A DNA stretch of 64,000 nt from Geodermatophilus sp. DSM 44513 (GTDB lineage: Bacteria; Actinomycetota; Actinomycetes; Mycobacteriales; Geodermatophilaceae): positions 620,001-684,000 of the forward strand of contig NZ_CP135963.1 in assembly GCF_032460525.1 (NCBI RefSeq), given 5' to 3'. Shown in pieces: positions 1-8,568 of this stretch. The position numbers and the translations under genes were made by a program. The notes below the pieces were generated by a model. That model searched no databases. It saw only the letters and a list, made by a program, of their open reading frames with translations, and had not been told where the DNA came from. How positions within the stretch are numbered: the first letter of the stretch is position 1; each line of letters starts with the position of its first letter.

Positions 1-260
1 GTTCGCTGGTCGGGGGTCGGCTCAGGACGGGCCGGGTCGGGCGGAGGCCCGCTGAGCCGCTTGACCAGCTCGGCGTGCTCGACCGCCAGCTGGTACCGGA
101 CCGTGTGGCCGTCCTGGCTGATCTTGGACTGGCCGAGCGAGACGCCGTGCGCCCAGGCCGGTTGCGCTACCAGGCAGAGCGTCAGCACCGCGAGAGCGGT
201 GACGAGCGCTCGTCGTCGCGCCAGGCCGCCGCCCCCTGCCCCGGGGCCGCAGGAGGGCAT
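1..260 (-). CDS. Exported protein, N-terminal part (cut by window edge)
   Basis: Open minus-strand frame of 86 codons running off the left edge. It begins MPSCGPG, then has an arginine-rich n-region (LARRRALV), a hydrophobic core and an AWA-H signal peptidase site near residues 41-44, so the product is very probably secreted. The mature part starts HGVSLGQSKI and continues with beta-strand-like polar sequence. A short exported segment of this kind precedes the membrane domain in some HupE/UreJ-type metal permeases, but too little is visible to name it. It follows the broken phosphoesterase gene by 32 bases on the same strand, so the two could be co-transcribed. The ATG at 260 was chosen because the signal peptide follows it directly. 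Confidence 0.7.
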   Translation of the reverse strand, partial: MPSCGPGAGGGGLARRRALVTALAVLTLCLVAQPAWAHGVSLGQSKISQDGHTVRYQLAVEHAELVKRLSGPPPDPARPEPTPDQR

Positions 261-292
261 CGGGTACAGGGGACGGCGGCCGATCCGGCGGG

Positions 293-2050
293 TCAGCCTC
301 TCGGGGAGTCGGGGCGACCGGCGACGACCTTGAACTCCTGGGACGTCTCCGACACCTGGCCGTAGGGGTCGGTGCTGCGCACCGTCAAGGTGTGCCACCC
401 CGGCCGCAGACCACCCGGCAGCTCCACGGTCCACAGGTGGGACGAGGGCTGGGGCTCGGCCGGGGCTTCCGGCGTCCCCTGGAGCTGCTCGAAGAGTGCC
501 GCGATGTACGGGTCCAGGTTGGCGTTGGGGTCTCCGTCGGTCTCGCCCTTGAACGGCGGGTCGTAGTTCATCGCGGCGAACTCGCCGTCGTCGACGCGGG
601 CCTCCACCGTGTGTCGCTCACCGCCGTCGAAGACGTTGACCGTGGCGGTCGGGACGTCGTCCCCGGCCCAGTCCCGCGGGTGGAACCGCGGCGCGGGGGT
701 GATGCCCTCCGATCCGCTGGGACCCGAGGGGAGGAAGAGCTGACCGGGCCGCCCGCCCTCGAAGGTCAGGCGCATCTGGAAGTCGGCCGGCAGGCTCGCC
801 GCCTTGAACCGGGGCCGGGCCTCGTTGCCGTCGAAGGCGACGGTGTAGTAGCCGTTCGGGTTGCCGTCGGACATGTCGGCCGCCTGCACTCCCCGCTCGT
901 CCAGCGGGCCCGTCGTCCAGCCGCTTCCCCGCACCTCGGCGAGGGTCTGGTTGAGGAACGGCTCGTCGCCGGTTCAGCCGCCCTCGGCCCCGATGTACTT
1001 CTGCCAGCTGTTGCTGGTGTCGTGCCCGGAGACGCTGTACAGGTGCTCGCGCCCCTCGAGCACCTCGAAGAGCTCCTCCAGGTTCACCGTGTTGACGTTG
1101 TCGCCGCCGATGGCGTCGGTGCGCAGCGGGATGTGCGTGGAGATCATGATCAGCTTGTCCGCGGGCACGTGCGCCAGGTCGTTGCGCAGCCACTCGAGCT
1201 GCTCGGGGTTCAGGTAGCCCCGGTACCGGCCGTTCTCGCCGTCGGGGGTCTGGCCGAAGTAGTCGACGTTGTCCATGTTGACGAAGTGGACCTGGCCGTA
1301 GTCGGCGGAGTAGGTGGTCGGCCCGTACACCCGCTTGTAGGTCTCCGTGGCGTACCGGTCGTCCGCGGCGTCGTAGTTCATGTCGTGGTTGCCGGGCATG
1401 TTCCACCACGGCACGCCGATCTCCGCGACGATCTCGTTGTGCCTCGGGAAGAGGTCCAGCGGGTCGTTGACGAGGTCGCCCACCGTCATGCCGAACTCCG
1501 CGTCCGATCCCTTCAGCTCCTGCACGACGTCGGTGCGGAAGTCCTCCAGCTCGCCGAGGTTGCGCGTCTGGGGGTCCGCGAAGACCAGTGCCTCGAACTC
1601 GTCGGACTCCTCCTGCTCGTGCAGGGCGAAGTCCACCGAGTCCGGCAGCGGCCCGGTCGGCTCGATGCCGCCGTACTCGAGCTCGACCGGCGTCCCGTTG
1701 GGGTAGTGGAGGTAGTAGAACTGAGGCAGCTGGACGTCGTTGACCGGCACCATGTAGCCGGCGGGCTTGGTGACGAACAGGATGGTCTCGTCGGTCACGC
1801 CCAGGCTGTAGCGCCCGTCGTCGTCGGTCCGGACCACCTCGCGGCCGTTGGAGACCGACACGCCCGACACGCCGGGCTCGCCCTCGTCGTGCTCGTCGTC
1901 CTGGTCCAGGTCCTCGTAGACGATGCCCGTGGCGGTGTCGGTGTACTGCGGTGCGTCTCCGGCGTTCGCCGACGAGGGGAGGACCAGCGGGCTGAGGATC
2001 ACCAGGCAGACGCCCGCTCCCATACCGGCCGGTGAGTGCTTTCTGGGCAT
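293..2050 (-). pseudogene. Secreted calcineurin-like phosphoesterase, interrupted by in-frame TGA
   Basis: One continuous frame of 585 codons apart from a TGA at 976-974. The N-terminus is a signal peptide (MPRKHSPAG..., cleavage near SANA-G). Next comes a beta-sandwich domain of the MetallophosN type (about residues 38-105), then a metallophosphatase domain with FADPQ, GDLVND, GNHD, STHIPL and SGHD metal-binding blocks, and after the TGA the MetallophosC-type domain (ADMSDGNPNGYY). The reading frame is unbroken on both sides of the stop (GAEGG-stop-TGDEP), and from memory of this family a tryptophan (TGG) sits there, so a single G-to-A change would explain it. A 358-residue product with all metal ligands but no C-terminal domain could still be made. 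RBS AAGGAG lies 7 bases before the ATG. Confidence 0.8.
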
Positions 2051-2568
2051 GGACGTTCTCCTTCGACGAGCCGACCGCGGGGACGGCCCGACGCTAGGCA
2101 GGCACGTCCTGCGCGTCGCGAAGCGAGCGTGAACGGTCGCGGAACAGGGGCCCGGCCGCAGCGTGCCACGCGGGAGCGGGGCGCCGACCCGAGAGGTGCC
2201 GAGAGCGACACCGTCCTCTCGGCGCCGCGTTCGACCATCTGCAGGTGGTCAGACGCGGGCCAGCCGGGGGTCGCGCTCGCGGATGTGGTCGGCGGCGCAG
2301 GTGGACGTGCTGCGCACTCGTCTGCGACACCGACGGCCACCCCGGGCCGGCGCTCCCGATCGCAGCTGAGCTGGAGCAACGACGCCGCGCGGTGGTGGGT
2401 GACGGTGTCTGGCCAGCCCCCTGCGGTTCCTGATGAGGAGTTCGCCGGTTCGATCCCGACAGGCGGCTCGTGCTCCCCTCGGTCCGTCCACGCGGACGGG
2501 TCCGTCGTCGTCTCCGGACGGTGGAAAAGAGGGTGACCGGAGCCCGCCCGGCGCGCCAGGGTGCGCGC
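2051..2568. other. Gap without a supported gene
   Basis: 518 bases between the divergently placed phosphoesterase and methyltransferase. Frames here are short, arginine-rich and overlap each other, as expected for shadows in high-GC DNA. The part next to 2050 must hold the phosphoesterase promoter and RBS. A GGTTCGATCC stretch near 2449 resembles a tRNA T-arm but has no matching D-arm or anticodon arm. Confidence 0.5.
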
Positions 2569-3312
2569 GTGGACCGGTCACTGATCAGCGCCGTGGCGCA
2601 CCGCTGGCACCCCGTCGCCGCCCCCGTCTCCGACGACTCGCTGCGCCGGCTGCTCACCCGGCTGGTGCCGCCCGGCGCGCGCGAGGCGCTCGACCTCGGC
2701 TGCGGCTCCGGAGCGTGGCTGCTCCGGCTGCTGGAGGCGGCCACCGGCTGCACCGGCGTCGGGGTCGACACGTCGGCGCCCGCGCTGGACGCCGCCCGTG
2801 CCGAGGCCCGCCGGCGTGGGCTCACCGACCGGGTGGCGTTCGTCCACGGCGACGCGGCCGCCCACACCGGGGAGCCCGTCGACGTCGTGCTCTGCGTGGG
2901 CGCCACCCACGCGTTCGGTGGGTTCGCCGGCACGCTGACCGCCGTCCGCCGCCACCTGCGTCCCGGCGGGCGGGTGCTCCTCGGCGACGCCTTCTGGGAG
3001 CACGGCCCCGGCCCGGCGGCGCTGGCCGCCCTCGGCGCCGTCCCGGGGGAGCTGCCGGACCTGGCCGGGCTGCTGGCCGAGGTGGACGAGGCCGGCTTCG
3101 AACCCGGCTACGGCCACCTGAGCACCGCCGCCGAGTGGGACGAGTACGAGTGGTGCTGGACCGGTGCGTTCACCGAGTGGGCGCTGACCGAGGCCCCGGC
3201 CGACGACCGCGCCGCCGCCCTGGAGCTGGCCCGCACGCACCGCTCCCAGTGGCTGGCCGGGTACCGCGGACAGCTGGGCTTCCTCACCGCCGTCCTGCAC
3301 GACGTGCGCTGA
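2569..3312 (+). CDS. Class I SAM-dependent methyltransferase
   Basis: 247 residues. Motif I of the Rossmann-like SAM site is clear (LDLGCGSGAWLL, about residues 44-55), followed by an acidic motif after strand 2 (GVGVDTSAPALDAA) and VAFVHGDAA. The C-terminal part has WLAGYRGQLGF. The acceptor substrate cannot be read from the sequence; the fold is that of small-molecule methyltransferases rather than rRNA or DNA enzymes. The GTG at 2569 was preferred over an upstream start at 2470 because the extra 33 residues are low-complexity and basic. It stands alone and converges on ppa, with a palindromic repeat between them. Confidence 0.75.
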   Translation: MDRSLISAVAHRWHPVAAPVSDDSLRRLLTRLVPPGAREALDLGCGSGAWLLRLLEAATGCTGVGVDTSAPALDAARAEARRRGLTDRVAFVHGDAAAHTGEPVDVVLCVGATHAFGGFAGTLTAVRRHLRPGGRVLLGDAFWEHGPGPAALAALGAVPGELPDLAGLLAEVDEAGFEPGYGHLSTAAEWDEYEWCWTGAFTEWALTEAPADDRAAALELARTHRSQWLAGYRGQLGFLTAVLHDVR

Positions 3313-3373
3313 GCACGCCGACGGCGGCACACCCGTGCGGGTGCGCCGCCGTCCGGGTCCGGTCGCGCCCGGT

Positions 3374-3446
3374 GACGTGCTGGAACGGCCACCCTCCAGG
3401 GTCCCGCGCCGAGCTGGCGAGGCGTGGGGGAGAGGGTGGTCCTTCC
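3374..3446 (-). repeat. Stop-abutting palindromic repeat, copy 1
   Basis: On the minus strand it begins directly after the ppa stop codon (TGA-GGAAGGACC) and ends GGAACGT...-type, i.e. CCGTTCCAGCACGTC. An outer stem (ACCCTC with GAGGGT, extendable with few mismatches to about 14 pairs) encloses an inner stem (CCCGCGCC with GGCGTGGG) and a loop containing GAGCTGGCGA. No U-run follows. It sits between convergent genes and may act as a terminator. Member of a seven-copy family in this window. Confidence 0.8.
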
Positions 3447-3941
3447 TCAGTGGTGGGGTCCGGCCTCCTCGGCCCGCGCCAGCGAGGCGTGGATCTCGGC
3501 CTCGGCCTCCTCGCGGCCGACCCACTCCGCCCCCTCGACCGACTTGCCCGGCTCCAGGTCCTTGTAGGTCTCGAAGAAGTGCTGGATCTCCAGCCGGTCG
3601 AACTCCGACACGTCGGTGATGTCGACCAGGTGGGCCATGCGGGGGTCCGTCGCCGGGACGCAGAGGACCTTGTCGTCCCCCCCGGCCTCGTCGGTCATCC
3701 GGAACATCCCGATCGCACGGCAGGTGATCAGGCACCCGGGGAAGGTCGGCTCCTCGAGGAGGACGAGGGCGTCCAGCGGGTCGCTGTCCATGCCGAGGGT
3801 GTTCTCGATGTACCCGTAGTCGGCCGGGTAGCGGGTGGAGGTGAAGAGCATCCGGTCCAAGCGGATGCGTCCGGTGGCGTGGTCCAGCTCGTACTTGTTC
3901 CGCTGGCCCTTCGGGATCTCGATCGTCACGTCGAACTGCAC
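3447..3941 (-). CDS. ppa: Inorganic pyrophosphatase
   Basis: 164 residues, the usual size of a family I soluble pyrophosphatase (about 160-175). It hydrolyses pyrophosphate to phosphate, pulling biosynthetic reactions forward in the cytoplasm. Visible signatures: [12 protein letters not shown] at 7-18, the DYGYIENT block at 41-48, and the metal-binding DSDPLD at 52-57 followed by [14 protein letters not shown] at 3941 fits the family N-terminus ([12 protein letters not shown]); the frame stays open far upstream only because of GC bias. It is divergent from dacB, with 54 bases between the start codons that must hold both promoters. The same ppa/dacB arrangement is known from mycobacteria. Confidence 0.97.
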   Translation of the reverse strand: MQFDVTIEIPKGQRNKYELDHATGRIRLDRMLFTSTRYPADYGYIENTLGMDSDPLDALVLLEEPTFPGCLITCRAIGMFRMTDEAGGDDKVLCVPATDPRMAHLVDITDVSEFDRLEIQHFFETYKDLEPGKSVEGAEWVGREEAEAEIHASLARAEEAGPHH

Positions 3942-3995
3942 GGACGTAGTGTGGCGGATCGGACCCCGGAGGACCGCCGGAGGTCGTTCCAGGGG

Positions 3996-5414
3996 GTGGG
4001 CACCATCGCGTCCAGCGGGTCGGCGACCGTCACGCCCAGGTACTCCCGGCTCCGCCGACGCCTCCTGCTCGCCGTCCTGGCGCTGCTGCTCGTGGTGGCC
4101 GCCGGCGCCTGGTACGTGCTCGCCCCGGACGGCGCGGAGTCGGCCAGCGAGGTCGCCGCGGCCGAGGCCCGGCTGCCCGACGTGGCGCCGGCCGGGCCGG
4201 TGCTCGCGGCCCTGTCGGCGCAGGCACCCGCACCCGACGCCGCCGTCCTCGCCGGTGAGCTCGGGCCGCTGCTGGCCGACCGGGCCCTCGGCGCCGGCGT
4301 CGAGGCCCGGGTCGTCGACGTCGTCTCCGGGGAGGTCCTGTTCGACCAGGGCTCGCAGACCCCCTCCACGCCGGCGTCCACCACCAAGCTGCTCACCGCG
4401 TTCGCCGCGCTGACCGCCCTCGGCCCCGACACCACCCTGGCGACCACCGTCGTCACCGGGGCCGCACCCGGCGAGGTGGTGCTCGTCGGCGGCGGCGACC
4501 CCACCCTGTCGCGCACCGCGCCCTCGCTGACCTACCCCGGCGCCCCGACCGTCGCCGATCTCGCCGCCCAGGTGCGCGCCGCCCTCCCCGCCGGCACGGA
4601 GGTCAGCCGCGTCGTCGTCGACGGCTCGCTGTTCGAGGGCCCGCTCACCGCCACCGGCTGGGGGCCCGGCGACGCGCCGTCCACCTACGCCGCCCCGGTC
4701 ACCGCCGCCGCCGTCGACGGTGCGCGGGTGCGTCCCGGCGAGGCGCCCCGCAGCGGCCGGCCCGGCACCGACGCCGGCACCGCGCTGGCCGTCGCCCTCG
4801 GCGTCCCGGACGCCACCGTGGCGCTGGGCGAGGCGCCGCCGGGTGCGCAGACCCTGGGCACGGTGCGCTCGGCGCCGGTCTCCCGCCTGGTCGAGCAGGC
4901 GCTGTCCCAGTCGGACAACCTGCTGACGGAGTCGCTGGCCCGCCACGTGGCGCTGGCCCGCGACCTGCCGGCCACCTTCGACGGCGCCGGCGCGGCGGTC
5001 ACCGGTGTCCTGGCCGGCGCGGGTCTCGACGTCACCGGTGTGACCCTGTCCGACGCCAGCGGGCTGTCCGCCGGTGACCGGGTGCCGGTCGCGGTGCTCA
5101 CCGGACTGCTCGCCGGCGCCGCCGACGGCACGCTGCCCGGGGCCTCCGCGCTGCTCTCCGGACTGCCCGTCGCCGGCTACGACGGCACCCTGTTCGACCG
5201 CGGGGACGAGGACCCGGCCACCGCGCCGGGCGCCGTCCGGGCCAAGACCGGCACGCTGCTCGGCGTGCACGGCCTGGCCGGCACCGTGGTCACCGCCGAC
5301 GGCCGCTTGCTCGCCTTCGCCGTGGTGGCCGACTCTGCGCCCGCCGACCGCACGGCTGCGGAGGCCGCCCTGGACGACGTCGCCGCGGCGCTGGCCGCCT
5401 GCGGCTGCCGCTGA
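3996..5414 (+). CDS. dacB: D-alanyl-D-alanine carboxypeptidase/endopeptidase (PBP4 type, S13)
   Basis: 472 residues. An N-terminal membrane anchor or signal (basic RLRRR, then a hydrophobic stretch at about 24-44) exports it to the cell wall side, where S13 enzymes trim or cleave peptidoglycan cross-links. The three penicillin-binding motifs are present in order: S128-T-T-K131, S306-D-N308 and K417-T-G419. The GTG at 3996 is the only start that keeps the anchor without a long shadow extension. Downstream a composite repeat begins at the stop codon. Synteny matches mycobacterial Rv3627c. Confidence 0.93.
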   Translation: MGTIASSGSATVTPRYSRLRRRLLLAVLALLLVVAAGAWYVLAPDGAESASEVAAAEARLPDVAPAGPVLAALSAQAPAPDAAVLAGELGPLLADRALGAGVEARVVDVVSGEVLFDQGSQTPSTPASTTKLLTAFAALTALGPDTTLATTVVTGAAPGEVVLVGGGDPTLSRTAPSLTYPGAPTVADLAAQVRAALPAGTEVSRVVVDGSLFEGPLTATGWGPGDAPSTYAAPVTAAAVDGARVRPGEAPRSGRPGTDAGTALAVALGVPDATVALGEAPPGAQTLGTVRSAPVSRLVEQALSQSDNLLTESLARHVALARDLPATFDGAGAAVTGVLAGAGLDVTGVTLSDASGLSAGDRVPVAVLTGLLAGAADGTLPGASALLSGLPVAGYDGTLFDRGDEDPATAPGAVRAKTGTLLGVHGLAGTVVTADGRLLAFAVVADSAPADRTAAEAALDDVAAALAACGCR

Positions 5415-5522
5415 AGAAGGAACCTCCTGCCCCCCACCGTGGAAGGACCCCGTCCTCCTCACCACTCGCGAGCTCGCGCCGAGCCTCTGGACGGGGCCAG
5501 CGGCGGGCCCCTGCAGGAGGGC
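5415..5522 (+). repeat. Stop-abutting palindromic repeat, copy 2, with another copy nested in its loop
   Basis: Starts at the dacB stop codon (TGA-AGAAGGAACC). Outer arms CCTCCTGCCCCCCACCG (from 5423) and CGGCGGGCCCCTGCAGGAGG (to 5520) match the arms of the disA-linked copy at 32259-32321. Where that copy has a loop of about a dozen bases, this one has about 61 bases (5440-5500) that form a second unit: GGAAGGACCCCGTCC, then ACTCGCGAGCTCGCGC, then GGACGGGGCC, with its own CCCCGTCC/GGACGGGG stem. Confidence 0.8.
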
Positions 5523-5535
5523 CTACCGTGAGCTG

Positions 5536-6621
5536 GTGAGCAGCCCTGCACGGATGGTCGACTGGGACCTCGCCGGACGCACCGCCCGACGCCTGGCCGG
5601 GCCCGGCCCGCAGACCACCCGCGAGGAGGCCGCGGCCGTCGTCCGGGAGCTGCACGAGGCCGCCGCCGCCGCCGTCGCGCACGTCGAGGGCCTCACCGGG
5701 CTGCGCCCGGTCCCCGGCGGGCCCGTGCCGGAGGTCGCCGTCGTCGACCGGCCCGGCTGGGTCGACGCCAACACCCGCGGCATGTCCGCGCTGCTCGACC
5801 CTCTGGTCGACACCCTCGCCGCCAAGCAGGACAAGCGCCCCGGCCCGCTGGCCACCGCCGTCGGCTCCCGGGTCACCGGCGCGCAGGCCGGCGGCGTGCT
5901 GGCCTTCCTCTCCTCCCGCGTGCTCGGCCAGTACGAGGTCTTCGGCACCGGCGGGCGGCTGCTGCTGGTCGCGCCGAACATCGTCGACGCCGAGCGCAAG
6001 CTGGGCGTCGACCCGAGCGACTTCCGGCTCTGGGTGTGCCTGCACGAGGTCACCCACCAGCTGCAGTTCACCGCCTTCCCCTGGCTCAAGGACCACCTCG
6101 AGGCCCAGATGGCCGAGTTCGTCGAGGTCACCGACCTGGACCCCGACGTGCTCCGCGACCGGCTGCGCGACGTCCTGCGCAGCATCACCGACGCCGCCCG
6201 CGGCGCCGATGGCGGCGACGACGCCGGCCTGATGGCGCTGGTGCAGGACCCCGCGCAGCGCGCCGTCCTCGACCGGGTCACCGCCGTCATGAGCCTGGTC
6301 GAGGGGCACGCCGAGTTCGTGATGGACGGCGTCGGCCCGGACGTCGTCCCGTCGGTGCGCACGCTGCGCAAGCGGTTCGCCCAGCGGCGCAAGGGCCGCA
6401 GCCCGGTCGACCGCGTGCTGCGGCGGCTGCTCGGCCTGGAGCAGAAGATGCGGCAGTACGCCGAGGGCCGGGTGTTCGTCGGCGGCGTCGTCGAGCAGGT
6501 CGGCATGGCCGGGTTCAACCGCGTGTGGGAGGGGCCGGAGAACCTGCCGCACGTCGAGGAGCTCACCGACCCGGCCCGCTGGGTCGAGCGCGTGCACGGC
6601 CGGCCCGCCGTCCCCGCCTAG
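5536..6621 (+). CDS. Zinc-dependent metalloprotease-like protein, DUF2342 family
   Basis: 361 residues. The family is actinobacterial, sometimes labelled coenzyme F420 biosynthesis-associated on the basis of context. A metallopeptidase HExxH motif is visible as HEVTH at 170-174, in LWVCLHEVTHQLQF, and a second conserved helix carries SLVEGHAEFVMD (about 253-264), whose glutamate/histidine may complete the zinc site. No signal peptide or membrane segment is seen, so a cytoplasmic protein. The substrate is unknown. GTG at 5536 precedes SSPARMVDWDLA; the frame upstream is an antisense shadow of dacB. It lies head-to-tail with tilS (0-base gap). Equivalent of mycobacterial Rv3626c. Confidence 0.85.
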   Translation: MSSPARMVDWDLAGRTARRLAGPGPQTTREEAAAVVRELHEAAAAAVAHVEGLTGLRPVPGGPVPEVAVVDRPGWVDANTRGMSALLDPLVDTLAAKQDKRPGPLATAVGSRVTGAQAGGVLAFLSSRVLGQYEVFGTGGRLLLVAPNIVDAERKLGVDPSDFRLWVCLHEVTHQLQFTAFPWLKDHLEAQMAEFVEVTDLDPDVLRDRLRDVLRSITDAARGADGGDDAGLMALVQDPAQRAVLDRVTAVMSLVEGHAEFVMDGVGPDVVPSVRTLRKRFAQRRKGRSPVDRVLRRLLGLEQKMRQYAEGRVFVGGVVEQVGMAGFNRVWEGPENLPHVEELTDPARWVERVHGRPAVPA

Positions 6622-7647
6622 GTGGTCGGCCCCCCGCGGGCCGTCGCCCTGCTGCGGACCGCCGTCCGGCCCGGGCTGCGGGCGGGGGAGCGGCCGGTCC
6701 TCGCGGCGGTCAGCGGGGGAGCGGACTCGGTCGCCCTGGCGGCGGCGCTGGCCTTCGAGGCGCGGTCCGCCGGCGTCCCCGTCGGGGGCGTCACCGTCGA
6801 TCACGGCCTGCAGCCGGGCTCCGCGGACCGCGCGGAGCGGACCGCGCAGCTGCTGCGCGGGCTGGGCCTGGACCCGGTCCTCGTCCGCCGGGTGACGGTC
6901 GGTGCCGACGGCGGGCCCGAGGGGGCCGCCCGCACCGCCCGCCACCGCGCGCTGGCCGCCGCGGCCGGTGAGCTCGGCGCGCGCGTCGCGCTCGGGCACA
7001 CCCTCGACGACCAGGCCGAGACCGTGCTGCTGGGCCTGGGTCGCGGCTCGGGTCCGCGCTCGGTCGCCGGCATGGTGCCCGAGCGGACGGCGGACGGCGT
7101 GACCTGGTGGCGCCCGCTGCTCGCCGTCCGGCGGGCCACCACCCGCCAGGCCTGCCTGGACCAGGGGCTCCCGGTGTGGGACGACCCGTGGAACGTCGAC
7201 CCGGCGCACACCCGCGCCCGCCTGCGCGGTGAGGTGCTGCCGCTGGTGGAGGAGGTCCTCGGCGGGGGGGTCGCCCCCGCGCTGGCCCGGACCGCCGAGC
7301 TGCTCCGGGAGGACCTCGACGCGCTCGACGCGCTCGCCGCCGCCGAGCTGGCCCGGCTGGCCGGCGCCGGGGACCTGCCCGCCCGCGAGCTGGCGGAGCT
7401 GCCCGCGGCGCTGCGCCGCCGGGTGCTGCGCCGGTGGCTGCGCGACGGCGGCGTCCCGGACCTGCAGGCGGTGCACCTCCTGGCGGTCGAGGCGCTGGTC
7501 ACACGGTGGCGCGGGCAGGGCCGGGTGGACCTCCCCGGCGGTGCGGGGACCACCCGCACGTCTGGCAGGCTGGTGCTGTCGCCCCCCGCAGCGCGGGGCG
7601 CCCTGCCCCAGGACGCACCCCAGACCCGCGAGGAGTCCCGCCCGTGA
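6622..7647 (+). CDS. tilS: tRNA(Ile)-lysidine synthase
   Basis: 341 residues. TilS converts C34 of tRNA-Ile(CAU) to lysidine using ATP and lysine, changing both charging and codon recognition from Met to Ile. The N-type PP-loop SGGADS is at 31-36, and further conserved blocks are VDHGLQPGS and [17 protein letters not shown]. The C-terminal third is shorter and more divergent than in E. coli, as is typical for actinobacterial forms that lack the long C-terminal domains. The GTG start follows immediately after the upstream TAG; the stop overlaps the hpt start by 4 bases (GTGA), so translational coupling is likely. Confidence 0.93.
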   Translation: MVGPPRAVALLRTAVRPGLRAGERPVLAAVSGGADSVALAAALAFEARSAGVPVGGVTVDHGLQPGSADRAERTAQLLRGLGLDPVLVRRVTVGADGGPEGAARTARHRALAAAAGELGARVALGHTLDDQAETVLLGLGRGSGPRSVAGMVPERTADGVTWWRPLLAVRRATTRQACLDQGLPVWDDPWNVDPAHTRARLRGEVLPLVEEVLGGGVAPALARTAELLREDLDALDALAAAELARLAGAGDLPARELAELPAALRRRVLRRWLRDGGVPDLQAVHLLAVEALVTRWRGQGRVDLPGGAGTTRTSGRLVLSPPAARGALPQDAPQTREESRP

Positions 7648-8228
7648 GCGAGTCCGCCAGCGCTCCCGCAGAGCTCGGCAACGACCACGGCTACGGCCCC
7701 GACATCGACCACGTCCTGCTCACCGAGGCGCAGATCACCGAGAAGATCACCGAGCTGGCCGGCCAGGTGGCCCGCGACTACGCCGGGCGCGAGGTGCTGC
7801 TGGTCGGCGTCCTCAAGGGTGCGGTGCTGTTCATGAGCGACTTCGCCCGCGCCCTTCGGCTGCCCACCCAGATGGAGTTCATGGCCGTCTCCTCCTACGG
7901 CTCGGCCACCAGCTCCTCCGGCGTCGTGCGCATCCTCAAGGACCTCGACCGGGACATCAGCGACCGCCACGTCCTGGTCATCGAGGACATCATCGACTCC
8001 GGGCTGACGCTGTCCTGGCTGCTGAAGAACCTCGGCGGCCGGCGTCCGGCGTCCCTGGAGGTGTGCGCGCTGCTGCGCAAGCCCGACGCGGTCCAGGTCG
8101 ACGTGCCGGTGCGCTACGTCGGGTTCGACATCCCGAACGAGTTCGTCGTCGGCTACGGCCTGGACTACGCCGAGCGCTACCGCGACCTGCCCTACATCGC
8201 CACCCTCAAGCCCGAGGTGTACACCTGA
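7644..8228 (+). CDS. hpt: Hypoxanthine phosphoribosyltransferase
   Basis: 194 residues. Salvages hypoxanthine (and usually guanine) with PRPP to IMP or GMP. The PRPP-binding signature is [14 protein letters not shown] (about 110-123), and [15 protein letters not shown] and [14 protein letters not shown] mark the pyrophosphate loop and flexible loop. [23 protein letters not shown] near the C-terminus is diagnostic for the Hpt group. The GTG at 7644 overlaps the tilS stop. The hpt-then-ftsH order is conserved in many Gram-positive bacteria; here 340 bases separate them. Confidence 0.96.
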   Translation: MSESASAPAELGNDHGYGPDIDHVLLTEAQITEKITELAGQVARDYAGREVLLVGVLKGAVLFMSDFARALRLPTQMEFMAVSSYGSATSSSGVVRILKDLDRDISDRHVLVIEDIIDSGLTLSWLLKNLGGRRPASLEVCALLRKPDAVQVDVPVRYVGFDIPNEFVVGYGLDYAERYRDLPYIATLKPEVYT

Positions 8229-8568
8229 TCACCTCCTGAGGTGAGCCGCCCTGCGAGGCGTCCTGACGAGTGGGGCCCGGAGGGTCCCGCGAGGAGGGAC
8301 GGGCGGGGCTCCACGCAGCAGGGGGACGGCACCTGGTCGCGGTGCGGTCCGGTAGGACCGCGGTGTACCCGCACGGCCCCACCCGCCAGGGGGTTGTCAG
8401 CCGGCACCCGGTCGCTGCACAGCTGTCGCGCAGACTCCCCGGTGTACCGTCGATCCAACGACGCTGCACCGAGCGCCTGGGTGCCCACCCGCGCCGCAGG
8501 GAGCGTCTCCCGGACGATCAGGAGGGTGGACGGGACCGGCTGGACCCCCGGCCGCCCGGCATCGGTGT
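8229..8568. other. hpt-ftsH intergenic region
   Basis: 340 bases without a supported gene. A short hairpin (CACCTC-CT-GAGGTG, near 8231-8244) follows the hpt stop. The strongest Shine-Dalgarno-like sequence (CAGGAGGG, near 8519) is about 45 bases before the ftsH ATG, too far to serve it, so ftsH initiation may not depend on a classical RBS. I see no convincing small gene here. Confidence 0.4.

Noticed and set aside
974-976. Selenocysteine at the in-frame TGA
   Set aside because: The position is not a redox or catalytic site in metallophosphoesterases and tryptophan is expected there; no downstream SECIS-like hairpin was recognised.
2437-2470. tRNA-like 3' end (GCCGGTTCGATCCCGAC)
   Set aside because: T-arm has a mismatch and no D-arm, anticodon arm or matching acceptor strand is present; too short to claim as an attachment site.
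2433-3995. Upstream in-frame extension of dacB (over 500 codons)
   Set aside because: Covers the methyltransferase and ppa in other frames, low-complexity Arg/Pro/Ala sequence; dacB starts at its membrane anchor.
3942-5465. Upstream extension of ppa, antisense to dacB
   Set aside because: Gly/Arg/Gln-rich shadow; the ppa N-terminus is fixed by [12 protein letters not shown].
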